A stretch of 64,000 nucleotides of DNA. Source: Paractinoplanes polyasparticus. GTDB taxonomy: Bacteria; Actinomycetota; Actinomycetes; Mycobacteriales; Micromonosporaceae. Made by a program: the position numbers and the translations under genes. The DNA is taken from contig NZ_JAHWFK010000041.1 of NCBI RefSeq assembly GCF_019710575.1, positions 1 to 64,000 of the forward strand, in the 5' to 3' direction. Shown here piece by piece: positions 41,782 through 50,221 of this stretch. Position 1 is the stretch's first letter, and every line of letters begins with the position of its first letter. The notes below the pieces were generated by a model. It searched no databases. It saw only the letters and a list, made by a program, of their open reading frames with translations, and was not told where the DNA came from.

Positions 41782-43028
41782 CTAGGAGGACACTGCTACG
41801 GGCTCACCACGAGAGGTGGCGGGCGCGGCGAGGGCGACGGCCATCAAGCCGAAGCCGGCCACCAGCACGAGGGGACCGACAACCCCGATCGGGCCCAGGC
41901 CCAGCAGGAAGAAGCCGGCGAACCCGGCCACCACGATCACCGGCACCCACCACCGGACCAGTTTGTCGACCGCCGCGCCGACCGCGACCAGAATCAGTCC
42001 CAGGAACGTCAGCACCATGCCCGGCAGCACCCAGCCCAGTGAGAAGGTCGCGTACCCGCCGGTCAGCTCGGCTGCCCGGTCGGCCACCGCGTCGCCCAGG
42101 GCCTGCCGGGCGGCCAGGTCGAGGTAGTCGCCGAACATCAGGGCGCTGAAGTTGATCAGGCCGAGCACCGCGAGTCCCGCCACCACCCGGGTGAAGCGAC
42201 CACCCCGAGCGGCCACCGTCAGCACCGCCGGAATGAACAGCACCCACGCCAGGTGCAGGAAGAATGCGCTGGCCTGGGCCAGCCCCGGGTATCCGAGGAA
42301 GTCATCCCCGGGCGGCACGGTGGCCATCCCGACGGCGAACGACAGCGGCGCCGCAACCAGGCAAGCGAGGCCCACCCGCCGCCGGAGCACGCCGAAGACG
42401 TCCGGTTCATCCGGCGGGGAGAACCGCATGAGCTGCCGCGCCGCCATCCCGTACGCCACAATCAGCACCACGGGCCCGGTCAGGCACAGGGGCACCGGCG
42501 AGATCGCGAACAACAGATACAGCGCCGCCCCCAGCACAGCCAGCCCGGCGGTCCACCAGTTGATCACCCGCGCCCGCGCCGCTGCCAGCGGCGTGACGAC
42601 GAGCGCCACCGCCCAGCCCACGATCCCCGGGATCTGCCACCCCGCCACCGCCCAGCCCATCGCCCCCACCCGGTCGTCGTACGACGCCAGTTGCGCATCG
42701 GTCAGCCCGGCCTGCTGCTCCAGGCTGAGCAGCCCGAAGTCGGCCGCCATCAACGCCGAGAACGTGACCAGCCCCAACACCGTGGCCACCCAGCGACACC
42801 CGCCAGCACCGCCCCTCGCCGCCGCACCAAGGCGAGCAGCCCCAGGAACCCGGGCACGCACAGCACCCAGGCCCAGTGCAGAAGCAGCGAGTGCCATTGC
42901 GTCGCCTCCGGGTGCCGGCGATAGATCCCGTACCCCTGATCGTCACCCAGCGCCGGATCGATTCCGGTCGACACCGCCAGCGCCACCGGCGCCAGCACCA
43001 GACTGGCCGCAGCCACCTTCCGCCACAT
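41782..43028 (-). pseudogene. Duplicated-fold membrane protein interrupted by a frameshift
   Basis: The first part starts at ATG 43028 (AGGGAG at 6 nt) and encodes MWRKVAAASLVLAPVALAV and onwards; the rest continues in another frame to 41782. Losing one G from a run (CCC at 42789-42791 on the plus strand) explains the shift: restoring it gives AGVATVLGLVTFSALMAAD. The whole protein of about 415 residues has an internal duplication: HWAWVLCVPGFLGLLAL and VTFSALMAADF in the first half mirror HLAWVLFIPAVLTVAA and INFSALMFGDY in the second. About ten membrane helices. No family recognised. The shift may be a real mutation or a base-calling error. Confidence 0.7.
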
Positions 43029-43186
43029 GATCATCTCCCTGGTCGATTGACAACGCCGACGACGCTAGGGAGCCGGAACCCGGTGGTAACCCGTACGCGG
43101 AGTGATCTCGAATCCGCCGCGCGGCGGAGGGCCCGTCATCCTCAGGACGGGTTCGGCACCGGGCCGGCGGGCCGTACCGTCGGCGC

Positions 43187-44290
43187 ATGCGGCTGCGACC
43201 CACCGACCTGGCGCTGACCGGCGGCTTCGTGCTCTTCGCGCTGACCGAGGAATACCTGATCGCCATGCCGGGCCGCTGGTGGCCGCTGGTCCTGGCCCTG
43301 TCGGCGGCCACCGTGCTGTTCCGCCGGTTCGTGCCGCTGCTGGCCATGACTCCGCACGCGGTCGAGCCGACGTCCGTCTTCTACAGCCCGGCCGTCATAG
43401 CCGGCGAGCAGACCGTCAACTTCCGGCTGTGGCAGCTGGTCGGCACGATGATCGTGATCTACACGGTGGGGCGCCACGTGCCTCCGCACGGCTTCCAGCG
43501 GCGCGGCCTGATCGGCGCGGGTCTGGTCGTGGCCACGTTCGTCGTCTACCTGGCCAACGACCCCGGTGATCCCATGGCCGCGTTGTTCTTCCCGCTGGCC
43601 CCGTACGTGCTGGGTGTGACGCTCTCCGTGCAGGCCCGGCGGATCGCCGCCTTCCGTGAGCAGCAGGCCCGCGAGGCCATCCTGGAGGAGCGCGTCCGCA
43701 TCGCGCGCGAGCTGCACGACATGGTGGCGCACAGCGTGACCGTGATGGTCGTGCAGGCCGGCGCCGTACGACGCCGGCTGGACGCGGGCCTGCCGGTCGA
43801 CAGCGAGCTGCTGCGCGGAATCGAGTCGTCGGGCCGGGAGGCGGTGGGCGAACTACGCCGTACGCTCGGCCTGCTGCGCGGCGAAGGGGCGGACGCCACG
43901 CAGTCCCCGGTCGGCCTCGACCGCCTCGACGAGTTGATCGCGCAGGTGCGGGAGGCCGGCTTGACCGTGACCCTGCGCCAGCAGAAGCATCCGGTGCCGC
44001 CGGCGATCGACCTCTCCGCGTACCGGATCGTGCAGGAGGCCCTCACGAACGTGCTGCGGCACGCCGGCCCGGCGCGGGTGGAGGTGACGGTCGGCGTCGA
44101 GAGCGACGGCCTGCACCTCGAGGTGGTCAACGACGGCCGGCCGGTGATCGTGGGCGCCGGCGGTCAGGGGCTGATCGGGATGCGGGAACGGGCCACCCTG
44201 TTCGGCGGCGAGCTCACCGCCCGGCCGCGGGAGAAAGGCGGTTTCGCCGTACGGGCACGGCTGCCTCTGCCGGTGGCGGTGCTCCGATGA
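43187..44290 (+). CDS. NarL-type sensor histidine kinase
   Basis: 367 residues. Four or five N-terminal membrane helices, then a HisKA_3 dimerisation domain (EERVRIARELHDMVAHSVTVMVVQAG with His177) and a GHKL ATPase with N box IVQEALTNVLRHA and G box GGQGLIGMRERA. Cytoplasmic signalling part of a NarL-class system; the membrane part may sense envelope stress. Its stop overlaps the regulator start (ATGA). Confidence 0.9.
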   Translation: MRLRPTDLALTGGFVLFALTEEYLIAMPGRWWPLVLALSAATVLFRRFVPLLAMTPHAVEPTSVFYSPAVIAGEQTVNFRLWQLVGTMIVIYTVGRHVPPHGFQRRGLIGAGLVVATFVVYLANDPGDPMAALFFPLAPYVLGVTLSVQARRIAAFREQQAREAILEERVRIARELHDMVAHSVTVMVVQAGAVRRRLDAGLPVDSELLRGIESSGREAVGELRRTLGLLRGEGADATQSPVGLDRLDELIAQVREAGLTVTLRQQKHPVPPAIDLSAYRIVQEALTNVLRHAGPARVEVTVGVESDGLHLEVVNDGRPVIVGAGGQGLIGMRERATLFGGELTARPREKGGFAVRARLPLPVAVLR

Positions 44291-44949
44291 CGATCTCCGT
44301 GGTGATCGCCGACGACCAGCGGATGATCCGGGCCGGCCTGCGCATGGTGATCGAGACCGAGCCCGACATGCTGGTCGTGGGTGAGGCCGGTGACGGCGCC
44401 GAGGCGGTGACGGTGGCCCGGCGCCTGCGGCCGGACGTCGTGCTGATGGACATAGCCATGCCCCGACAGGACGGCCTGGCCGCGACGAGCACGCTGCTCG
44501 ACAGCCCGCACCCGCCCCGGGTGATCATGCTGACGACGTTCGACACCGACGAGAACCTCTACCGGGCACTGCGCGCGGGTGCGAGCGGGTTCCTGCTCAA
44601 GGTGTCGTCGCCGGAGCACCTGATCACCGCGATCCGGGTGGTTGCGGCGGGCGAGGCGCTGCTCGACCCGGCCGTCACCACGCGGGTGATCTGCGCCTTC
44701 GCCGGCCAGCCCGACCCGCAGCCGCCGGCTGTGCTGGACGGCCTCACCCCGCGCGAGGCCGAGGTGCTGCGCCTGGTGGCCCGCGGCCTCTCGAACGCCG
44801 AGATCGCGGCCGCCCTGGTCGTGGGCGAGGCCACCGTGAAGACCCATGTCGCCCGCGTCCTGATGAAGCTGGGGCTGCGGGACCGGGTGCAGGCGGTCGT
44901 CTTCGCGTACGAGTCCGGCCTGGTCCGGGCCGGCCAGTCGCCGGTATGA
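44287..44949 (+). CDS. NarL/LuxR-family response regulator
   Basis: 220 residues. Receiver with Asp55 in VVLMDIAMP and Lys in FLLKVSSP; C-terminal LuxR helix-turn-helix LTPREAEVLRLVARGLSNAEIAAALVVGEATVKTHVARVLMKLG. Coupled to the kinase gene. Just downstream, GTGACCTTGTC and GTGACCTGGTG (44952-44973) form an 11-bp direct repeat of unknown role. Confidence 0.92.
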   Translation: MTISVVIADDQRMIRAGLRMVIETEPDMLVVGEAGDGAEAVTVARRLRPDVVLMDIAMPRQDGLAATSTLLDSPHPPRVIMLTTFDTDENLYRALRAGASGFLLKVSSPEHLITAIRVVAAGEALLDPAVTTRVICAFAGQPDPQPPAVLDGLTPREAEVLRLVARGLSNAEIAAALVVGEATVKTHVARVLMKLGLRDRVQAVVFAYESGLVRAGQSPV

Positions 44950-45060
44950 ACGTGACCTTGTCGTGACCTGGTGAATTCTTCTTCGGAGCAGTCGACGGTC
45001 CCGTGGGCGAAGCCCTAGCCTGACACCCCGGAGAACAGCGGGTAACGGAAGGTGTACGCG

Positions 45061-45393
45061 ATGACCGCGTCTACGGTCGACGTTGAAACCACCCCCGACG
45101 GCACTATCGTCATCCAGCCCCACGGCGTGCTCGGGGCCGACGACGCGGTCGAATTGCGCCGTACGCTGGTCTACGCGCTCCGCCACCTGCGACCGCTGCG
45201 CCTGGTCCTCGACCTGCAGGACGTGCACGACGTCGACCCGATCAACCTGGGCACGCTGGCCGCCGCCTGCCATCTCGGCGATGACCACCACGTCGCGGTG
45301 TTCCTCGACCACACGTCCGTGTCGATCGCCGGCCGCCTCAGCGCCGCCGGCGTGGCCACCCACCGGCTACGAGACGTCGGCCGCGCTGCCTGA
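45061..45393 (+). CDS. STAS-domain protein
   Basis: 110 residues from ATG 45061 (GGAAGG at 8 nt). A STAS/anti-sigma-antagonist fold: GTIVIQPHGVLGADDAVELRRTL, LVLDLQDVHDVDPINLGTLAAA. The usual phosphorylatable Ser/Thr after the DV-D segment is replaced by Asn (DPINLG), so it may not be controlled by an RsbW-type kinase. Its 3' end overlaps a second STAS gene on the other strand by 27 bp. Confidence 0.78.
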   Translation: MTASTVDVETTPDGTIVIQPHGVLGADDAVELRRTLVYALRHLRPLRLVLDLQDVHDVDPINLGTLAAACHLGDDHHVAVFLDHTSVSIAGRLSAAGVATHRLRDVGRAA

Positions 45394-45732
45394 CAGCCAG
45401 ACCGGGGCATAGAGGGTCTCGTCGTCCCGGCGGGGGCTGAGCCGCGTCGCCTCCAGCAGCAGTTGCACCGGGCCCCGGGCATTGGTCACCTCGAAGCCAT
45501 AGCCGCCCCGCAGTGCGGTGGTGTAGCCGGTCAGCAGCACCTCGACGCACTCGCTGCTGATGTCGCCGACCCCGGCGACGTCGAGGACGACCCGGCCCCG
45601 GCGGGTGCGGGCGAAGGCGTCCCGGAGGGCCCGCCGCAGGTCACGGTGCGCCGTGCGGTCGAAGACGCCACCCAGCAGCAGATAGGTCGTCTTACCCGTG
45701 CGGTCGGTGTCCCTCTCGATGGAGAAGCTCAT
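45367..45732 (-). CDS. STAS-domain protein
   Basis: 121 residues. A STAS-like fold with YLLLGGVFDRTAHRDLRRALRDAF and VVLDVAGVGDISSECVEVLLTGY; Ser residues (DISSEC) occupy the site where anti-sigma-factor antagonists are phosphorylated. ATG 45732 follows AGGGG. It converges on, and overlaps, the other STAS gene, so the transcripts are antisense at their ends. It may belong to a general stress or phosphatase cascade. Confidence 0.72.
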   Translation of the reverse strand: MSFSIERDTDRTGKTTYLLLGGVFDRTAHRDLRRALRDAFARTRRGRVVLDVAGVGDISSECVEVLLTGYTTALRGGYGFEVTNARGPVQLLLEATRLSPRRDDETLYAPVWLSGSAADVS

Positions 45733-45889
45733 GACCCCTCTGTATCCAGCGCAGATGGACGGTCGATGACTTCCACGGGGCCAATCGGTAGCCCCTCGCC
45801 GGTGCGACGGAAGATCCGCATACGGGTTGTTGACGGCTTAACGCACGTTTTTCAGGACCCGGATACGAGACAGTTGATCATCGTTTCGT

Positions 45890-45911
45890 GTTTACCTGAT
45901 GTTCATCAATG
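45890..45911 (+). promoter_or_regulatory. PHO-box-like direct repeat
   Basis: Two consecutive 11-nt units, GTTTACCTGAT and GTTCATCAATG, resembling the GTTCACC-type PhoP sites of actinobacteria. It ends 16 bp before the PhoX-like start, so it may overlap the ribosome site or lie over a start site for a short leader. A similar repeat precedes the second phosphatase. Confidence 0.55.
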
Positions 45912-45927
45912 CCGATGGAGGTCAACG

Positions 45928-48000
45928 ATGCCCGATCCCGAACGCCGACTGTTACCGCTGCTCGGCCGCCACAGCGGCGGACGCGACGCGATGACCTGCC
46001 TCTACCGGTGCGGCAACGCCTGCGACCATCCGGCGCCCAACCAGTCCGGCAACGCGTACTTCGGCGACATCGTCAATGCCGCCGTGAGCCGGCGCGGACT
46101 GTTCGCCGCGGGCGGGGCGGGCGCCCTGGTGCTGGGAGTGGGTGGCTCGGCGGTCCCGGCAGGCGCCGCGCCGTCCGCGCCGCCGGCACCGGCGCCGGCG
46201 AAGGGCGGGTCCGCGCTCACCTTCAAACCGATCCCGCCCAACGAGATCGACGCGGTGCTCGTCCCCAACGGCTACGACCACGCGCTGGTGATCCGCTGGG
46301 GCGATCCGATGGTGCCCGGCGCGCCCGCGTTCGATCTCGAGCACCAGACCGGCGAGACGCAGTCCAAGCAGTTCGGCTACAACAACGACTTCCTCTGCGT
46401 GGTGCCGATTCCCGGCAGCGACCGCCGCGCGCTGCTCGTGTCCAACCACGAGTACACGAACGAGGAGCTGATGTTCCCCGGCTTCACCACGCACGAGGCG
46501 CTGCCCGTCGAACAGGTGCGGGCCGCGATGGCCGCCCACGGCATGTCGGTGGTGGAGATCGAGCGGGTCGGGCGCACCGGCCAGTGGCAGGCCGTGCGGG
46601 GCAAGCGGCTGCCCTACAACAAGCGGCTGACCATGCTGGCGACGCCGTTCCGGGCGGACGGCCCCGCCGCCGGATCGCCCTTCCTGCGTACGGTGGCCGA
46701 CCCCAGAGGCACGACCATCATCGGGACGCTGAACAACTGCGCGGGCGGGCTCACCCCGTGGGGCACGGCATTGTCCGGTGAAGAGAACTTCAACCAGTAC
46801 TTCGTCGGTGGCGACGCCGTGCCCGAGGCCGACAAGGCCCGGCTCAACCGCTACGGCATCCTCACCACCGCGCGCTACCCGAGCGGGTCGCGGCGCTGGG
46901 AGCGGGCGCAGGAACGCTTCGACCTCGCCAAGCACCCCCACGAGGCCAATCGCTTCGGCTGGATCGTCGAGGTCGACCCGCTCGAGCCCGGCGCGCTGCC
47001 GCGCAAGCACACCGCGATGGGCCGCTTCAAGCACGAGGGCGCCAACGTCATCGTGGCCAGGAACGGCCAGGTCGCGGCGTACATGGGTGACGACGAACGG
47101 TTCGAGTACCTGTACAAGTTCGTCTCCGACAAGCGGTACCGCCCCGGCGACCGCCGGCACAACCTGACCCTGCTCGAGTCGGGCACGCTCTACGTCGCGA
47201 AGCTCACCGGCGACAGCCCGCCGGCCGAGATCGACGGCACCGGCAAGCTGCCGTCCGACGGCGCCTTCGACGGCACGGGCAGATGGATCAAGCTCGTCTC
47301 CGGCAACACCTCGTTCGTGCCCGGCATGACCGCCGTCGAGGTGCTCACCTTCACCCGCGAGGCCGGCGACAAGGTCGGCGCGACCAAGATGGACCGGCCC
47401 GAAGACGTCCAGCCCAGCCTGCAGAGCGGCAAGATCTATGCGGCGCTGACCAACAACACCAACCGGGGCGTCGGCACCTATCCCGGTGTCGACGAGGCCA
47501 ACCCGCGCGTGGCCAACAAGCACGGCCAGATCTTCGAGATCGTCGAGGATCGCGGCGACCACACCGGCGAGACCTTCACCTGGTCGCTGCCGATCGTCTG
47601 CGGCGACCCGACCGACCCGGCCACCTACTTCGCGGGCTACGACAAGACCAAGGTGTCGCCGATCTCGTGCCCCGACAACGTCGCCTTCGACAGCTCCGGC
47701 AACCTCTGGATCTCGACCGACGGCAACCAGCTGGGCAGCAACGACGGCCTCTTCGCGACCGCGATCGAGGGCCCCGAGCGCGGTCACCTCAAGCAGTTCC
47801 TGACCGTGCCGCCGGGCGCCGAGACGTGCGGACCGTTCATCACCGCCGACGACCGGTCGGTGCTGGTCGCCGTGCAGCACCCGGGCGAGATGACCGGCGC
47901 CACCGTCGACAACCCGGCCTCGACCTGGCCCGACGGCGAGTACGCGAAGCCGGCCGTGGTGGTCACCTGGCGACTCGACGGCGGACGGATCGGGAGTTAG
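45928..48000 (+). CDS. PhoX-family (DUF839) phosphatase, first copy
   Basis: 690 residues from ATG 45928 (GGAGGT at 6 nt). Domain DUF839/PhoX: calcium-dependent phosphatase secreted by Tat. The N-terminus has a Cys-rich stretch (MTCLYRCGNACDHPAPN) before the Tat-type motif SRRGLF and a hydrophobic run. Family blocks NHEYTNEELMFPGF, NNCAGGLTPWGTALSGEENFNQYF and KHTAMGRFKHEGANVI are present. The next gene is a close paralogue. It should release phosphate from organic esters outside the cell under phosphate limitation, consistent with the upstream PHO-box-like repeat. Confidence 0.9.
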   Translation: MPDPERRLLPLLGRHSGGRDAMTCLYRCGNACDHPAPNQSGNAYFGDIVNAAVSRRGLFAAGGAGALVLGVGGSAVPAGAAPSAPPAPAPAKGGSALTFKPIPPNEIDAVLVPNGYDHALVIRWGDPMVPGAPAFDLEHQTGETQSKQFGYNNDFLCVVPIPGSDRRALLVSNHEYTNEELMFPGFTTHEALPVEQVRAAMAAHGMSVVEIERVGRTGQWQAVRGKRLPYNKRLTMLATPFRADGPAAGSPFLRTVADPRGTTIIGTLNNCAGGLTPWGTALSGEENFNQYFVGGDAVPEADKARLNRYGILTTARYPSGSRRWERAQERFDLAKHPHEANRFGWIVEVDPLEPGALPRKHTAMGRFKHEGANVIVARNGQVAAYMGDDERFEYLYKFVSDKRYRPGDRRHNLTLLESGTLYVAKLTGDSPPAEIDGTGKLPSDGAFDGTGRWIKLVSGNTSFVPGMTAVEVLTFTREAGDKVGATKMDRPEDVQPSLQSGKIYAALTNNTNRGVGTYPGVDEANPRVANKHGQIFEIVEDRGDHTGETFTWSLPIVCGDPTDPATYFAGYDKTKVSPISCPDNVAFDSSGNLWISTDGNQLGSNDGLFATAIEGPERGHLKQFLTVPPGAETCGPFITADDRSVLVAVQHPGEMTGATVDNPASTWPDGEYAKPAVVVTWRLDGGRIGS

Positions 48001-48003
48001 AGC

Positions 48004-48025
48004 GTTTACTCTCCGTTCACCGGTT
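48004..48025 (+). promoter_or_regulatory. PHO-box-like direct repeat
   Basis: GTTTACTCTCC (48004-48014) directly followed by GTTCACCGGTT (48015-48025), the second unit matching GTTCACC exactly. It lies 80 bp before the second PhoX-like start. Confidence 0.65.
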
Positions 48026-48105
48026 ACCGGTGGATCGCGACGTGTCGGCTCTCCTAGCGTTCGGGCAGCCCACCATGCGTGCGGCTAGATGATCAAGGAG
48101 AGCCG

Positions 48106-50178
48106 ATGCGTCGACTTCTACCCCTGCTGGGCCACAGTGGTGGCTCACGGGATGCCATGACCTGTCTCTACCGCTGCGGCAACGCCTGCGACCACCCGGC
48201 GCCCAACACGTCGGACAACCCGTACCTCGGTGACGTCGTCAACGCGTCGATGAGCCGGCGCGGTGTCATGCGGGCCGGTGCGGCCGGTGCCCTGGTTCTC
48301 GGAGTGGGTGGCGCTTCCGCCGCTGCGGCGGTCCCGGCAGCCGCCGCACCGGTGCCGGCGACGGCCCCCAAGCCGGCGGGCAAGGCCGGCAAGATCAGCT
48401 TCAAGGCGATCCCGCCCAACACGCTCGACAACCTGGTCGTGCCCAACGGTTACGACTCGGCCGTCGTGATCCGCTGGGGCGACCCGGTGGTGGCCGGCGC
48501 CCCGGACTTCGACCTGGGCGGGCAGACCGCCAAGCGCCAGTCGCAGCAGTTCGGCTACAACAACGACTTCGTCGGGGTGCTGCCGTTCGGCAACTCGGGC
48601 GACCGCGCGCTGCTCGTGGTCAACCACGAGTACACCAACGAGGAGCTGATGTTCCCGGGCTTCACCAGCCTGGACGCGCTCACCGTGGAGCAGATCAAGG
48701 TCGCGATGGCGGCCCACGGCCTGTCGGTGGTCGAGATCGAGCGCGCCGGCCGCACCGGGCAGTGGACGCCCGTACGCTCCAAGCGGCTGCCCTACAACAA
48801 GCGCATCACCGCTCTCGAGACGGTGTTCAAGCTGACCGGCCCGGTGGTCGGCACGTCCGCCGTGAAGACCGCGGCTGACCCGCGGGGGCAGTGGGTCATC
48901 GGTACGCTCAACAATTGCGCCGGCGGGGTCACCCCGTGGGGCACCGTGCTTTCGGGCGAAGAGAACTTCAACCAGTACTTCGTCGGCGGCGACGCCGTTG
49001 CCGAGGCCGACAAGCCGAAGCTGAACCGCTACGGCATCACGACCACGGCCCGCTACCCGAGCGGCTCGCGCAAGTGGGACCGCGCCCAGGAGCGCTTCGA
49101 CCTGGCCAAGCACCCGAACGAGGCCAACCGCTTCGGCTGGATCGTCGAGGTCGACCCGTTCGACCCCGACGCCCCGCCGCGCAAGCACACCGCGATGGGC
49201 CGCTTCAAGCACGAGGGCGCCAACGTCATCGTCGCCAAGAGCGGGCACGTCGTCGCGTACATGGGTGACGACGAGCGCTTCGACTACCTCTACAAGTTCG
49301 TGTCGGAGAAGAAGTACCGCCCGGGCGACCGCCGGCACAACCTGACCCTGCTCGAGTCGGGCACGCTGTACGTCGCTCAGGTGACCGGCGACAGCCCGGC
49401 GGCCGAGATCGACGGCACCGGCAAGCTCCCGTCCGACGGGGCCTTCGACGGCACCGGCAAGTGGATCAAGCTGGTCTCGGGGAACAAGTCGTTCGTTCCC
49501 GGCATGACCGTGGCCGACATCCTCACCTGGACCCGGCTGGCCGGCGACGCCGTCAAGGCGACCAAGATGGACCGTCCCGAGGACGTCCAGCCGAGCCTCC
49601 GCACCGGCAAGATCTACGCGGCGATGACCAACAACACGAACCGGGCCGTCGGCACGAACCCGGGCGTGGACGAGGCCAACCCGCGCAGCGCCAACAAGCA
49701 CGGCCACATCTTCGAGATCACCGAGGACAAGGGCGACCACACCGGCGAGTCCTTCACCTGGACCCTGCCGATCGTGTGCGGCGACCCGGCCGCCGCCGAC
49801 ACCTACTTCGGCGGGTACGACAAGACGGCCGTCTCGCCGATCTCGTGCCCCGACAACGTCGCCTTCGACAGCGCCGGCAACCTCTGGATCTCGACCGACG
49901 GCAACGCCCTGGGCACCAACGACGGCCTGTTCGCGACCCCGATCGAGGGCTCCGAGCGCGGCCACCTGCGGCAGTTCCTCACCGTGCCGCGCGGCGCCGA
50001 GACCTGCGGCCCGTTCATCACCGGCGACGACCGCTCGGTCTTCGTCGCGGTCCAGCACCCCGGCGAGATCTCCGGCGCCACCGTCGACAAGCCCGTCTCC
50101 ACCTGGCCCGACGGCGACTACGCCAAGCCGGCCGTGGTGGTCTCGTGGCGCCTCGACGGCGGCCCGATCGGCAGCTGA
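48106..50178 (+). CDS. PhoX-family (DUF839) phosphatase, second copy
   Basis: 690 residues from ATG 48106 (AAGGAG at 5 nt). Same architecture as the upstream paralogue: MTCLYRCGNACDHPAPN near the start, twin-arginine SRRGVM with a hydrophobic run, and the DUF839 blocks NHEYTNEELMFPGF, NNCAGGVTPWGTVLSGEEN and KHTAMGRFKHEGANVI. The two copies are highly alike along the whole length, so the tandem arose by duplication. Each has its own PHO-box-like element and spacing, so they may be separately tuned. A terminator follows. Confidence 0.9.
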   Translation: MRRLLPLLGHSGGSRDAMTCLYRCGNACDHPAPNTSDNPYLGDVVNASMSRRGVMRAGAAGALVLGVGGASAAAAVPAAAAPVPATAPKPAGKAGKISFKAIPPNTLDNLVVPNGYDSAVVIRWGDPVVAGAPDFDLGGQTAKRQSQQFGYNNDFVGVLPFGNSGDRALLVVNHEYTNEELMFPGFTSLDALTVEQIKVAMAAHGLSVVEIERAGRTGQWTPVRSKRLPYNKRITALETVFKLTGPVVGTSAVKTAADPRGQWVIGTLNNCAGGVTPWGTVLSGEENFNQYFVGGDAVAEADKPKLNRYGITTTARYPSGSRKWDRAQERFDLAKHPNEANRFGWIVEVDPFDPDAPPRKHTAMGRFKHEGANVIVAKSGHVVAYMGDDERFDYLYKFVSEKKYRPGDRRHNLTLLESGTLYVAQVTGDSPAAEIDGTGKLPSDGAFDGTGKWIKLVSGNKSFVPGMTVADILTWTRLAGDAVKATKMDRPEDVQPSLRTGKIYAAMTNNTNRAVGTNPGVDEANPRSANKHGHIFEITEDKGDHTGESFTWTLPIVCGDPAAADTYFGGYDKTAVSPISCPDNVAFDSAGNLWISTDGNALGTNDGLFATPIEGSERGHLRQFLTVPRGAETCGPFITGDDRSVFVAVQHPGEISGATVDKPVSTWPDGDYAKPAVVVSWRLDGGPIGS

Positions 50179-50186
50179 ACACCCTG

Positions 50187-50215
50187 GGACGGGTCGCCCG
50201 ACGGGCGGCCCGTCC
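50187..50215. terminator. Hairpin terminator between convergent genes
   Basis: GGACGGGTCGCCCG (50187-50200) pairs with CGGGCGGCCCGTCC (50202-50215), one G-U pair. The tip will open to a normal loop. It can serve both the phosphatase gene and the convergent ATPase gene. Confidence 0.7.
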
Positions 50216-50221
50216 GCTGTC

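Noticed and set aside
45952-47880. Long antisense frames under both PhoX genes (also 48145-50058)
   Set aside because: They mirror each other only because the sense genes are paralogues; no ribosome sites or family motifs.
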